Shown: positions 41,001 through 48,170 of the stretch, one piece after another | How positions within the stretch are numbered: position 1 is the first letter of the stretch | Layout: every line of letters starts with the position of its first letter | From: Steromphala cineraria | Lineage: Eukaryota > Mollusca > Gastropoda > Trochida > Trochidae | DNA: 64,000 nt | Direction of reading: 5' to 3' | NCBI GenBank assembly: GCA_916613615.1 | Contig: OU744725.1 | Coordinates: forward strand, 61,450,575 to 61,514,574 | Translations under genes and position numbers: made by a program | Notes under the pieces: model-generated | Database searches by the model: none | What the model was told of the DNA's origin: nothing | What the model saw: only the letters and a program-made list of their open reading frames with translations

Positions 41001-44000
41001 TTAACAAAAGGTAGTATAAAATTTAAAAACCGTCACAAGGTGAATCGTAACGGTAAAAGTAAAAATGTGAAATGAAATGAACTACTTATAAACTAATCGA
41101 TCAAAATCAATACCGCTTCTTCAAAACCATCCTATGGTTTCAACTAACTTCATTCAACACTACACTTTTCACAGACAATAGTACGTATTTCAAAGGACAC
41201 TTTGTATTCCAAAACATTACCTATAGTTGCCTCTAAGTGTCTTTCAAAATGCAACTATTCAAAGAAGAGAAAATGTATTTCAAATGACACTTTGTGTTTC
41301 AAAAATGTCCTATGGTCTCCTTTAAGTGATATTCAAACCGCAACTATTCAAAGAAAAGAACATACGTAGTTCAAAAACAATTTTCATTCTAATGGCGACC
41401 ATGGTATTGCAAAGTACATAAAAGTGGTTGAGTTGAATGTACTTTTCATAAATTTCCAGTTGTGAATTCCCTCTAGAGTCTAACAATGAGTAAATATTCA
41501 ACGTGGTATATGATACTCGTGCTATGAATCTATCAACATTAAATCGTCAATGAAAGCTTATGTGTCAATAAAATAATATTATCACCAAAGCAGTGCAGAT
41601 AACTTACTAAGTCAATTAAGCTGCCATATAAACCTCAGGTGTCATAATCATGCATGTCATTTTGGAGGTAATTCTTTTCTCGGGTAAACCTGCTTTCAAT
41701 GTCACATCGCTTCTCACCGGGACATTCTAGAATATCCCAGGGACGTTCTAGAATATCCTGGGGACATTCTATAATAATGTTTATTTGTACTTTACTTTTT
41801 TATATATTTTACATTTTATACAAGACTCATAACATGTAAACATTACGAAACAAACAAATGGATTTGTAAAATTTTAATTTTTAAGAAATTCTGATTTAAC
41901 TTTTCAAACGGGATTCAAACCCGCAACCTCTATGTTGTTAAACAGCGCTCTTACCTCCTGAGCTACCGAGGCTTGTTGTCAGCAAATGTTCATTTTGTTG
42001 TGTCGTCACTGACACTGTAATTTTTATATACATAATGTTAATATATATTAAATTTGATTCTAAAATCGTATGCAAAGTGTATATTTAAAATCTTCGCGAA
42101 GAGCTGCTGTTAAACAGACAACTTGCAAGAATTGGCTGCGTTTGTGCGATACTTCAGTGTTATTATATATTTCAATATTTTTACCGAGTTTTTCGTCCTT
42201 TCCTTCGCTTTATATGACAGATATTAACCTGTCCCTCGGGTTTTATTGAAAATGTAAACATTCGGGGTCAGGGAAACCCTAGGGCCTACGGCCCACGGGT
42301 TTCCCCTCACCCCTCATGGTTACATTTCAATAAAACCCTAGGGACAGGTTAATATCCTTTACATAACTGCTTTCGCTCAAGAATCTGTCAAAAAGCAAGT
42401 CTTTTGTACAGTCGAAAACATAAGTCTAGCAAAAAACTGGAGTGGACTACCAAGCTTATGTCACTATGAAAACAAGGGAGACGACTCTTTTACAATATTT
42501 TCTAACTTGTATCGTAATATTTTCCTTAAGACAATAAATCTATAAACGTCACACAATTTACCCTTCAAATCAAGCCGTTTCTTCGGAAATGTCGGACTAG
42601 AATTTGATTTGATATTTTCCTACTTGTATCGTAATATTTTCCTTAAGACAATCAATCTTAAAAAATCAAACAATTTACCCTTCAAATGAAGCCATTTCTT
42701 CGGAAATGTCGGACTAGAATTCTATTTTGAGAATACAAATTCCTGAAACTTCATGTAAATACGGAACATAGAATAACTTATACATTCCATACATCATTCA
42801 AAAAGTAAAATTTAATAAGATATTTTTATCATCTTGATTTTCTTTAACAAGTGTTTTTTTTGCTAGCCGACACGTGTAGTCTTCATTTTTGGTGATAAAG
42901 ATAGTCCCATAAGAGTTCTATAGGATTCATGCCGGGAGGACATGCTAGCTACAGTAAATCCACGACGTTCATCTTAAGCAAAGGAGCGCTTGTCAGGGTA
43001 GTTTGTGTTCTCAAATTGATAGACAATGCAACGAGGATGTTGTGGAATAGAAGAAATGACAGGGGGGTGAAAAACTAAATCCCTGTAAATTCGTATATTA
43101 TCACGAGTCACATTTCAGATCGACAGTTTTATCCCAAACTCGCCATCGAAGGTACAGGGCGCAATGAAGTGCACATTGTCTACATCTGTTCGGCCGTTAT
43201 TTCATTCTCTCCCCACAGAGGCAGATCAAGTCATGTTGATTTAGCCTCTGTTCTATTACGCCGAAATCCGTCGGTTCCGCCAGTTTCCCCTAGCGGAAAA
43301 ACTTTCATCTCAATTCATGTGAATTTCTTTATCAAATGACAAGGCTTCTCGCACGGAAAGGGTGGTTCATATCACAATGCCTTTGCCTTGTTTCAGTAGC
43401 CAAAATGATGATTTAAGAACAGCGTCGCTGATTGCACAACTAATTTTGATTGCCTCGAATCACGCATCTCAAATTCTATCCCACAAACTCAGCGTAATAT
43501 AACAGAGGCTAAATCAACATGACTTGATCTGCCTCTGTGGGGAGAGAATGCCGTTATTTATATACAGACAAAACCGACACTCATCTGCGCATTACAATAA
43601 AAAAAGCTGAAAGTTAATAAATGAACATTGCACAGTGAATATTCAATCTAAGGCCACAATAAAGTCAATCAAATCTACATACATGCATTCAGCACGGTGT
43701 CTATATATTTGCGAGCGGAATCAATATCCATTAATCAAAACAATCACAATTGTAAGGATTTCGTGATTAAACGAAATGCGGTATTTGTTGGGACCCGTTT
43801 TGATGACATTAACTAATGAACTATTATAAATGTTGTATGTTGTAACCATCGGAGTGACGATTATGTAAGGAAGACCATCAAACACATATTTGATGATGAC
43901 ACCATTTTGTTGTTAGTTGCATTGTTTTGTCAAGGTTGGTGAATTTAGAATTTAGATTACGATTTTGGATGATAGGCAATGCGGTACTGCACACAAAGCA

Positions 44001-44937
44001 TGAACACAATCCTTCTTAACCATTGTTGTATGTTCTAGCTTGGTTCCTTAATTCCCTGATGTTCAATTTGGATGTACACATAGCTATAAATGCAATCTAT
44101 CGAATAAAAAACAATATCAACAAATTAATTCAGAATGTAAGATAATTCTAATATAATTCATACTAAGTTAATCAGCTCTACAAAAAAAATTGTTTATTGT
44201 TGCATAAATAAAAAATAAACTACCAAACGTTTGAACGCAAAGAATATGCACATACCAAAAGTTAAAGCTTAGAATCGTTTACCAATAGTTAGCGATGGGT
44301 TCGTTAGTCGTTCATCGTGATTCTTATCACAATCCAAATTCTGTCAATTGTTTCGTTGTTAAAATCCTAACTTAATGGTCGTTAAAATATTAGGTATAAT
44401 CATATTCTTGCATATTCTTGCCAAATTGCCAAGGCGATGTTTATGGATTATGAACAAGATGTTATAACTGTGTAACTCTTTAAAAGGTTCATGATAGGAG
44501 AAATTGATGAAAAGAAATATATGGATGACAACTTCTTTGTTCATGAAATCTGACGTCACAGATTCTTGTGTGGTTATCATTAAAATCACGAATAAAGAAG
44601 TTGCCATCCTTTATACCTCTTCAATTCATAATTCCGATTTTTAATGAGACATAAGTCAACAAGAATTAAGAGAATAGTCCCAATGTCAACTCACATTGAA
44701 CGATAAGTGATATTTTCTACTCACATTAGAGTTAGCCCATGTAAGGTTCAGCGTGTAGCCCGGTAGGATATCTTCCCTGTTGTTGATATCTTCTATCGCC
44801 ATCTGGACAGCGGTCAGTAGACTCCGGCCACCTGCCCACTCCCCCGTGATGGGGAACAGTCCCAGAAGGTGCAGGTCAACTCCGTAGGTCGGAGACCAGA
44901 CACTGACCAGAGTGACCAATACTACCAGAGAGTCCAT
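7928..44937 (-). CDS. GABA-B-like class C GPCR, full gene (16 coding exons)
   Basis: Metabotropic GABA-B-type receptor, a plasma-membrane protein that in known relatives signals through G proteins as an obligate dimer. Sixteen exons join with matching phases into 2343 nt (780 residues plus stop). Order: signal peptide (about 1-19), ligand-binding Venus-flytrap lobes (about 20-420), TM1 444-466, TM2 482-503, TM3 515-536, TM4 551-575, TM5 608-628, TM6 646-668, TM7 676-697, then a short tail with coiled coil (about 730-765). Family hallmarks: GEWAGG, SYGSSSPAL, RLEDF, KLSSP, SKTWRVH, SWETR, ALNDSK and FVPK. The TM3 and loop-2 cysteines (CQTR, AICHS) are present. Similarity is spread between GABBR1 and GABBR2 of vertebrates, so I give no symbol. 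Several ligand-contact residues of GABBR1 appear changed (see findings). Introns total about 34.7 kb and are repeat-filled. The model comes from reading splice sites and family alignment from memory; UTRs are not defined. Confidence 0.93.
8702..8821 (-). CDS. GABA-B-like receptor exon 15 (tail)
   Basis: Residues 698-737, phase 0. YRQYRISPDTERGL then METKLKE begins the C-terminal tail and the coiled coil. The acceptor is tttgtacccag|GTT and the donor GAG|GTACTG. The tail is poorly conserved, so the support is phase, splice sites and the coiled-coil continuation in exon 16. Confidence 0.82.
9690..10108 (+). repeat. Interspersed repeat, family F (copy 1)
   Basis: About 420 bp of intron 14 that recurs inverted at 27757-28183. 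Shared blocks include gcatgcggttcg, ggtgacatcatcattatgtg, acgcggtgttaa (reverse) and catgtcgacatgccggggct. Confidence 0.7.
10285..10370. repeat. Small hairpin related to family B ends
   Basis: ctctctacagatcaagtcat and its near complement atgacttgagctactcttgt with ggagag lie about 40 bp apart. It looks like a deleted derivative of family B. Confidence 0.5.
10546..10875 (+). mobile_element. MITE, family B (copy 1), against exon 14 donor
   Basis: The ends tctctccccgcagaggcag and ctgcctctgtggggagaga bound 330 bp. The right edge lies 7 nt from the first intron base after exon 14. The interior carries ggaaagggtggttcatat in plus orientation. Confidence 0.85.
10883..11071 (-). CDS. GABA-B-like receptor exon 14 (TM6-TM7)
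   Basis: Residues 635-697, phase 0. VKLEALNDSKNIAVCIYNSA opens TM6 and CIIFVPK closes TM7, both hallmark motifs. The acceptor is tatgcag|GTT and the donor AAG|GTATCA. A transposable-element terminal repeat starts about 7 nt into the intron. Confidence 0.95.
11360..16420 (+). repeat. 48-bp minisatellite, about 105 copies
   Basis: The unit is cgcttcataatgcactYRGc, then gacactgagaRaRgcttta and ttttacgaR. The array is 5.06 kb and nearly gap-free, filling about 93% of receptor intron 13. Units differ at a few two-state sites (ttggc/cggc/cagc; gaaaag/gagaag/gagagg; tttatttt/taggttt/ttattgt; acgaac/acgagc). One unit near 13904 has lost a base. Because 48 is divisible by three, units without the TAG variant read open as a 16-residue repeat; this is not a gene. 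Confidence 0.97.
14190..15640 (+). repeat. 240-bp higher-order repeat in the minisatellite
   Basis: The rare unit variant with tttattgtacgaac recurs at about 14192, 14432, 14672, 14912, 15392 and 15632, that is every five units (240 bp, one step skipped), with neighbouring unit types largely kept. This shows block duplications of five units. Confidence 0.8.
16500..16643 (-). CDS. GABA-B-like receptor exon 13 (TM5)
   Basis: Residues 587-634, phase 0. ICHSTYR carries the loop-2 cysteine. TM5 and SWETRK follow. The acceptor is gtctctaag|AGT. The donor AAG|GTCAAT is weak (C at +3, A at +5), but the homology join SWETRK to VKLEALNDSK requires it. The 48-bp minisatellite begins about 80 bp beyond. 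Confidence 0.9.
17030..17350 (-). mobile_element. MITE, family B (copy 2), decayed
   Basis: Left end acacaggcagatcaagtcat, right end gacttgatctacctctgtcg. The interior ggtggttcatatcacaat motif is on the minus strand. Confidence 0.75.
17438..17533. repeat. Hairpin element, family G (copy 1)
   Basis: caatctcattcaaatcatat and its complement ttgaatgagattg enclose ctcctac...gtaggag. A second member lies at 20063-20146. Confidence 0.75.
17665..18773 (+). mobile_element. Family C element (copy 1) with nested insertion
   Basis: The ends acagctgcgtaccttatg and taagatatgcagctgt match copies at 24851 and 39658. The right end is split at TTAA by the insertion at 18279-18755. Confidence 0.8.
18279..18755. 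mobile_element. 477-bp element flanked by TTAA
   Basis: The ends aagtgacacagagtat and atactctgtgtctctt form inverted repeats; TTAA is present on both sides (18275-18278 and 18756-18759), consistent with a TTAA target duplication. Confidence 0.75.
18836..18922. repeat. 87-bp hairpin
   Basis: cctgagtttcctactggctg pairs with cagccagtaggaaactcggg around a short loop. Confidence 0.8.
19479..19830 (-). mobile_element. MITE, family B (copy 3), near exon 12 donor
   Basis: The ends ttctctccccacagaggcag and ctgcctctgtgtggagagaa bound about 352 bp. The right edge is 32 nt into intron 12. The interior is opposite in orientation to copy 1. Confidence 0.85.
19863..19985 (-). CDS. GABA-B-like receptor exon 12 (TM4)
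   Basis: Residues 546-586, phase 0. IIKDTHLFLMVGGL then LIIWSVFDP matches 'IIKDQKLLVIVGG' and 'IWQAVDPL' of GABBR2. The donor is GAG|GTATAT. The end of an inverted-repeat element lies about 32 nt into the following intron. Confidence 0.94.
20063..20146. repeat. Hairpin element, family G (copy 2)
   Basis: caatctcattcaaatcagat and its complement gatctgatttgatttagatt enclose ggcacgtaggag, like copy 1 at 17438. Confidence 0.75.
20562..20669 (-). CDS. GABA-B-like receptor exon 11 (TM3)
   Basis: Residues 510-545, phase 0. IFGALFSKTWRVHLIF is the TM3 end and loop 2 signature, nearly invariant in the family. It ends in the basic KLQKK. The acceptor is tctgttgtag|ACT and the donor AAG|GTGAGA. Confidence 0.95.
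21184..21250 (+). repeat. tRNA-like sequence, possible SINE head
   Basis: gcccgttagactaggggtaa has an A-box-like segment and gggagttctaatcc is a diverged B box. There is no complete cloverleaf. Confidence 0.4.
22072..22701 (-). pseudogene. Decayed Tc1/mariner-family transposase
   Basis: Reading leftwards, an N-terminal helix-turn-helix block (ASHADVARQFGCSR) is followed in other frames by a fragment with ARRVSRWQSRDWALPDMNP and IEHLWDYLDRNVRSR, the C-terminal DDE block of Tc1-like transposases. About 630 bp are left against roughly 1 kb for a full gene, with frameshifts and internal loss. It lies in receptor intron 10 and cannot be active. Terminal repeats were not found. Confidence 0.88.
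23424..23731. mobile_element. Small inverted-repeat element
   Basis: taccgtaaatcctttgataa and ttattcaagaaatagcggta are imperfect inverted ends 308 bp apart; aatcgcctgg recurs inside. Confidence 0.6.
23838..23945. repeat. Hairpin
   Basis: gtgtcatatgactttcacga pairs with cgtaaaagtcatatgacaca around a central gagagcgagg segment. Confidence 0.7.
24198..24306 (-). CDS. GABA-B-like receptor exon 10 (TM2)
   Basis: Residues 473-509. FIKLSSPRLNNVILVGC matches the intracellular loop 1 and TM2 of GABBR2 (KLIKMSSPYMNN). It ends LISCQ; the cysteine should pair with loop 2. The acceptor is ctgcctcag and the donor CAG|GTACCT. Confidence 0.94.
24562..24712 (-). CDS. GABA-B-like receptor exon 9 (TM1)
   Basis: Residues 423-473. 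DGHPPRDG is the juxtamembrane G-x-P-P-x-D motif typical of GABA-B receptors. TM1 follows (LSGFMCTLSALGILLSAAFL) and then FNVYNRNI. The acceptor ctctgcccccag is strong and the donor is ATCAA|GTGAGA (phase 2). Confidence 0.94.
24851..25460 (+). mobile_element. Family C element (copy 2)
   Basis: The ends tacagctgcataccaaacg and cttaagatacgcagctgta bound 610 bp in receptor intron 8. The interior matches copies at 17665 and 39658. No coding capacity. Confidence 0.85.
25857..25934 (-). CDS. GABA-B-like receptor exon 8
   Basis: Residues 397-423. It reads DGKRVVLCYARPDD then PLNLSLARWK, the poorly conserved strand before the membrane domain. It is assigned by matching phases (1 in, 1 out), by acceptor cgtccacag|AT and donor AAAG|GTAACG, and by its place between exons 7 and 9. 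Confidence 0.85.
26279..26404. repeat. Palindromic hairpin
   Basis: gttataccattc and gaatggtataac are the ends; catggggagatatccgcctc and aggatatctccccatg pair inside; ttggtgtta/taacaccaa is innermost. Confidence 0.8.
27757..28183 (-). repeat. Interspersed repeat, family F (copy 2)
   Basis: Inverted relative to 9690-10108 and located in receptor intron 7. It begins agccccggcatgtcgacatg and ends cgaaccgcatgcaagtatga. Confidence 0.7.
28715..28876 (-). CDS. GABA-B-like receptor exon 7
   Basis: Residues 343-397. It reads GSGKRLEDFTYDDADFGDMI and then GHVTFDKNGD, matching RLEDFNY and GHVVFDASG of GABBR1. It enters with two bases completing a glycine and leaves one base (CAAG|GTACGA). The acceptor catttgaag is a less common AAG type. 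Confidence 0.9.
29271..29607 (-). CDS. GABA-B-like receptor exon 6
   Basis: Residues 231-343, the largest exon (337 nt, entering in phase 0 and leaving one base). It carries VIWILIGW, REEMARAVEG and YDVIWTVALGLNAT, the lobe 2 core. The GABA-contact tyrosine of the GWYADNW motif is a leucine here (GWLTIDWW). The acceptor is cttcttttcag|AGT and the donor TCGG|GTAAAT. Confidence 0.93.
31095..31768. mobile_element. Element with repeated TACTCCTAGGAGTA palindromes
   Basis: The ends atgccctttttacatgcgca and tgcgcatgtaaaagggcat bound about 674 bp. Both ends are lined with several copies of tttactcctaggagta, itself a palindrome. It directly adjoins a family A copy at 31774. Confidence 0.75.
31774..32136 (-). 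mobile_element. MITE, family A (copy 4), beside exon 5 donor
   Basis: The ends ttaaaggggaagtagcacg and cgtgctactgcccctttaa are present. The interior is on the minus strand relative to copy 5 at 32700. Confidence 0.85.
32178..32243 (-). CDS. GABA-B-like receptor exon 5
   Basis: Residues 209-230, a 66-nt exon in phase 0. It reads DKDARVIVGGFYPEEARPVL then CE, matching the '[20 protein letters not shown]' strand of GABBR1. The acceptor is ccttttcag|GAT and the donor GAA|GTAAGA. An inverted-repeat element ends at 32136, about 41 bp downstream of the donor. Confidence 0.93.
32580..32681 (-). CDS. GABA-B-like receptor exon 4
   Basis: Residues 175-208, phase 0. It reads VNDDLVEALQEANITLVTSE and ends HVQRLK, the lobe 1-to-lobe 2 segment. 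The acceptor is tttaatacag|GTA and the donor AAG|GTAAAA. An inverted-repeat element starts only 19 bp upstream of the acceptor side (32700). Confidence 0.9.
32700..33056 (+). mobile_element. MITE, family A (copy 5), beside exon 4 acceptor
   Basis: The more diverged ends tttaaaggagcggtagcatg and cctgctactgccctttaaa are present. The interior is in plus orientation, so it faces copy 4 across exons 4 and 5. Confidence 0.8.
33445..33622. repeat. Cluster of AAACGTTTC half-palindromes
   Basis: About ten copies of aacgtttc or its complement, some joined as acgtttctgaaacg or cgtttcagaaacg, within 180 bp of intron 3. Confidence 0.75.
34051..34221 (-). CDS. GABA-B-like receptor exon 3
   Basis: Residues 118-174, phase 0. 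The acceptor is ttccaacag|ATC and the donor ATG|GTGAGG. It begins ISYGSSSPALS, the most conserved ligand-pocket motif of the family, and continues with FQQFGWTRVATIYQ, matching the 'WKKIATIQQ' strand of GABBR1. The histidine expected after FFRT in GABBR1 is replaced (FMRLSPP). Confidence 0.94.
34885..34920 (-). repeat. Outlying diverged unit of the exon-2 minisatellite
   Basis: tttacctgcacgatatacga then ggcctgtgaagtggc is a worn copy of the 70-bp unit. It is parted from the array by about 480 bp of other sequence. Confidence 0.6.
35141..35220 (+). repeat. tRNA-like sequence, possible SINE
   Basis: caggttcgaatcc is a good B box and gactgatggtaaataatg an A-box-like segment. There is no full cloverleaf, so it is not called a tRNA gene. 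It lies between the outlying unit and the minisatellite. Confidence 0.5.
35404..37951 (-). repeat. 70-bp minisatellite made of the exon 2/intron 2 junction
   Basis: About 36 units of 69-70 bp. Read on the gene strand, each has about 49 nt equal to the end of exon 2 (finishing ctggaatctcgtacag) and about 21 nt equal to the start of intron 2 (gtaaccctctatgtctatca). The first unit is the real exon end at 37903-37951. It fills most of the 3.7-kb intron 2. Nearly every unit keeps CAG|GT. Confidence 0.96.
37903..38040 (-). CDS. GABA-B-like receptor exon 2
   Basis: Residues 72-117, phase 0 at both ends. The acceptor is tgtacag|TGC. It reads CDAGQGIKRMTDNIYQGP, the lobe 1 segment after the family's conserved C-D-P/A-G-Q, and ends HLWNLVQ. 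The donor is CTCGTACAG|GTAACC. The last roughly 48 nt plus the first 21 nt of intron 2 form the repeat unit of the adjoining minisatellite. Confidence 0.92.
39658..40250 (+). mobile_element. Family C element (copy 3)
   Basis: The ends cagctgcgtattttaagttt and aaacttaagatacgcagctg bound 593 bp in receptor intron 1, close in sequence to copy 2. Confidence 0.85.
41715..41775. repeat. Short palindromic triplet
   Basis: ggacattctagaatatccc, then ggacgttctagaatatcctg and ggacattctataata are three tandem palindromic units of about 22 bp. Confidence 0.6.
41905..41972 (-). repeat. tRNA-derived sequence (Val-AAC-like), not a tRNA gene
   Basis: gcctcggtagctcaggaggt has acceptor arm, A box and D arm; ttgcgggtttgaatcccg is the T arm. 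The anticodon loop ttaacaa would read AAC. The 3' acceptor strand does not pair with gcctcgg, so this looks like a SINE head or a decayed tRNA. Confidence 0.55.
42221..42355. repeat. 135-bp hairpin
   Basis: atattaacctgtccctcggg then ttttattgaaaatgtaa pairs with ttacatttcaataaaaccct and agggacaggttaatat. The loop carries gggaaaccctagggccta. Confidence 0.85.
42491..42728 (+). repeat. Tandem duplication of about 118 bp
   Basis: acttgtatcgtaatattttc and ttcggaaatgtcggactaga each occur twice, about 118 bp apart, with some 10% differences. Confidence 0.8.
42839..43200 (-). pseudogene. Second Tc1/mariner-like transposase relic
   Basis: The leftward reading gives VHFIAPCTFDGEFGIKLSI, then after stops NVVDLL and, with a stop before it, CPPGMNPIELLWDYL. 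The last block is the Tc1-type D-x-N-P-I-E-x-L-W motif. Stops and frame breaks show it is dead. It lies in receptor intron 1, with a family B element at one side. Confidence 0.75.
43204..43549 (+). mobile_element. MITE, family B (copy 4)
   Basis: The cleanest copy: attctctccccacagaggca at the left and tgcctctgtggggagagaat at the right, 346 bp apart. The interior is in the same orientation as copy 1. Confidence 0.88.
44725..44937 (-). CDS. GABA-B-like receptor exon 1
   Basis: Residues 1-71, ending in phase 0. The start is the ATG of MDSLVVLVTLVSVWSPTYG, a good cleavable signal peptide. The open frame continues upstream to a GTG at 45063, but no in-frame ATG lies there, so 44937 is the start. 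GLFPITGEWAGG and AIEDINNREDILPGY match lobe 1 of GABA-B receptors; the tryptophan that contacts GABA in GABBR1 (W65 of the mature domain) is present. The donor is AAT|GTGAGT. Confidence 0.92.
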
Positions 44938-45063
44938 TATAGTTGGTTTAGATCTTAAACGGGGATGCTTTCTCTGGTAGTGCAGTCCGTTTGCCAACTT
45001 GTAGATATATTTCTGTGGCGTCCCCGATTTGCACTTTCGTCGATTGGGGATAACTTTACTCAC

Positions 45064-46390
45064 AGGTATGCTTGAAGTCGAGAGATGTATATTAAAGCCT
45101 TCTTCCGGTCACTGGTAATGACTGATAGTATTCTGAGAACAGAATCCCTGCAGTCGGATTCATGTCATTACCAACAAGTAGGATATATCCTTTCGTTTTT
45201 GTCTAAGCTCTGTACATTAATTATGCAATTGCTGTGTAAGCCAATCGTTTAGGTCTTCCCAGGTCATTAAGTCAGTAATGTATGACCGTACCTCTGCCAA
45301 GTCGCAAACTTGAACTATCTTTGTCTTGTATCATGCATGCATCAGTTTCACAAGAGTCTCCGTAGTAAATGATCACACTGTTAGTCCCCGTGTCTGAAAT
45401 TTACATCAATTCTTCGATTTTGTTCACACAGGCAATAAAGACACTGAATACTCCATCATCGCAGTATTACCACTTTTGTTAAGACAATCAATACCTCATG
45501 ATAGTTCCATACAACATTCCCCGTCTGTATGATTTACAGGAACATCTCAGAGTGACATTGGCATTGCCAGTGGTGTATTCAAGAGGTCGACCGTATGTGC
45601 AGCTGTATAGTTGGCTTTTAACACTGTAAACCGATCTTTAACCAAGCCAATGGCAGAAGTTCTGTCCATGTCCAATACTCTTCAAGGGATCTATCTAAGT
45701 GTGCAGTTCCAAGGACAATGAGGAACAAAACTACATGTGTTGACCTAGCGATCAGTAGTAGTAGATACGTAATGGGTGTTGAATATGTGACATTGACTCA
45801 CAAATTGCCTCTAATGGGTTTCACAATCGTCCCTTATCCCCGCAAGTCCACCGCATACACGTGCACCTTATTGAATAGAAAATGGCCAGCTTAGCAATTT
45901 CCTCTGCACAGTGGCTATGAGTCAATAGGCTTATATTCAAACTAAAGAATCATATCCAGCACATTACTTTTTTAAAATTATGAGATCGTTGGTGGTCGTT
46001 AGTATGGTATGAATATGAAACTCTCATCAGAAATCCATTAGAGATTACAAAGAACATAATCCACCTACCTATAAGTCCATTCACTATTGATGACCATTCA
46101 CAGTGTCCACAACGTCATGTAAAACGTCACAATCACATTTGTAAGCATGAATGATTAACTTTAGGATTGTATGGCCAACCAAATGAGTTCACACGTTATT
46201 ATAGAATTCTTTGAGTGCCACTAAATATTACATTAACGCCTGTGTTGATCAGATTATACCCATCAACTTATTCCATGGTGTAACTACGTTGACTTACCAA
46301 ACACTATCGTTCCAAACAATGTACAGAGGCAATTCGTCAGCTTGTTTTCAAATCCTGTCCTTTTTCACACACGTAACTAGATCACTTCAC
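45064..46390. other. 5' flank of receptor gene, nothing firm seen
   Basis: Upstream of the first ATG there must be a 5' UTR and promoter, but I see no reliable TATA box or upstream exon. A donor-like CT|GTGAGT at about 45063 could mark a 5' UTR exon boundary. Confidence 0.4.
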
Positions 46391-47310
46391 GGTTAGGGGT
46401 GATGAAGTACATTAAAAAACAAACATTATCCATCATCTGAAGAAATAATTTTAAAATACGTCTTTGTCAAAGAATGTCCTATGAAGCAAATGCACGTGAA
46501 TTGAAGATAATGATTAATCCACCGTCTTGGTCAGAGTGAAACTCTTCACTCCAGTCATTTTTCACACACGTAACCAGATCACTTCAAGTGGAGGGATGAA
46601 GTGCATCAAGAAAACAAACGTTGTCCATCATCTGAAGAAATAATTTTCAATACGTCTTTGTAAGAGAATTTCATATGAAGCAAATGCACGTGAATTGAAG
46701 ATAATGATTAGTTCACCGTTTTGGTCAGAGCTAAACTCTCCACTCCAGCCATTCTTCACACACGTAACCAGATCACTTCAAGTTTAGGGATGATGAAGTA
46801 CATTAAGAAAAAAACATTGTCCATCATTTGAAGAAATAATTTTCAATACGTCTTTGTAAGAGAATTTCATATGAAGCAAATGCACGTGAATTGAAGATAA
46901 TGATTAGTCCACCGTTTTGGTCAGAGCTATACTCTCTACTCCAGCCATTCTTGACACACGTAACCAGATCACTTCATGTGTTGGGATGAAGCGCATCAAG
47001 AAAACAAACATTATCCATCATTTGAAGAAATAATTTCCAATACGTCTTTGTCAAAGAATGTCCTATGAAGCAAATGCACGTGAATTGAAGATAATGATTA
47101 ATCCACCGTCTTGGTCAGAGCTAAACTCTCCACTCCAGCCATTCTTCACACACGTAACCAGATCACTGAAGTGCATCAAGAAAACAAACATTATCCATCA
47201 TATGAAGAAAGATTTTCCGTCAAAGAATGTCCTATGAAGTAAATGCACGTGATATGAAGATAATGATTATGTAACCATCTTGGTCGGAAGGAAACTCTTT
47301 AATCCCGTGT
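46390..47310 (+). repeat. Tandem repeat of about 195 bp, 4-5 copies
   Basis: atacgtctttgt recurs at 46453, 46650, 46846 and 47040, with atgcacgtgaattgaagata and cacacgtaaccagatcactt in each unit. The last copy is shortened. It lies between the two genes, 1.5-2.4 kb upstream of the receptor start. Confidence 0.88.
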
Positions 47311-48170
47311 TGCCATAGTAAGCTGTATCAATACAGGCAATCTGGAGAAGTCTGGATATAAATATTATGAGAATTTGACGCCAGCAAAGACTTGATTGCC
47401 ACTAAAGTGTAACTATTGACACGGTTTAGACCAATTGTACACGCCAGGTGAAGGACGAGTAATCTTGACTATTTGTTCACCAGATGCGTGGAGGTAACAT
47501 GCAAATAAGAAGCTATTCACAATGGTTTTAACATGCATCGATTATTTTCTGGAAACAATCTTGGTAATGAGGTTGACAGAACGTGAGTTACACAACTTTA
47601 ACAACGAAATACTAACAATACAATCTATAAATGAATTCATATAACGTTCCGTTACTATATCTTTAAATCGTAGATACAAATGTTTTCGATTTGGATAAAA
47701 TTTTAAAATACTGAATGCCCTTTTCGTTCTTCAAAAATCAATCAGTTAAAATGTTTTCTTTGGCTTGCTTTCTTCTTGATGATTTGCTTGAAGTGACGCT
47801 TGTACTTTTAGAGATTCAGCTTTGAAAGAAGCTCTGAGGATATTTGATTTACCTGAACGATAGTCAATCTTAAAGTTAATCACCAAGGTAATGGATCACT
47901 GATGTCAATTTCATCATTATTCTTTTTTAAGTAAATCAAAGGTGTGATGTGTACTTATATTCAACATTTAGATTCCGTCGCAAAGACCTATCAGAGTTAA
48001 GAGTTCACTGATTTGAGTTCAGTAAATGTCGATAAATGTAATAATTTCTTTCTATGTTAACAAGAAGGAACCAAGTACAGCAGAGCCAATCTGACACTGT
48101 CGTTTGGAGATATTTACCTATTGTTCTTCAACCGGAGACATTCCATAAAGATAATTGTAACCCCCAAACA

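Noticed and set aside
41905..41972. Functional tRNA-Val
   Set aside because: The 3' acceptor strand does not pair with the 5' strand; only the D, anticodon and T arms are plausible.
44938..45063. N-terminal extension MSKVIPNRRK of the receptor
   Set aside because: Its first codon is GTG, not ATG, and the signal peptide starts at the ATG at 44937.
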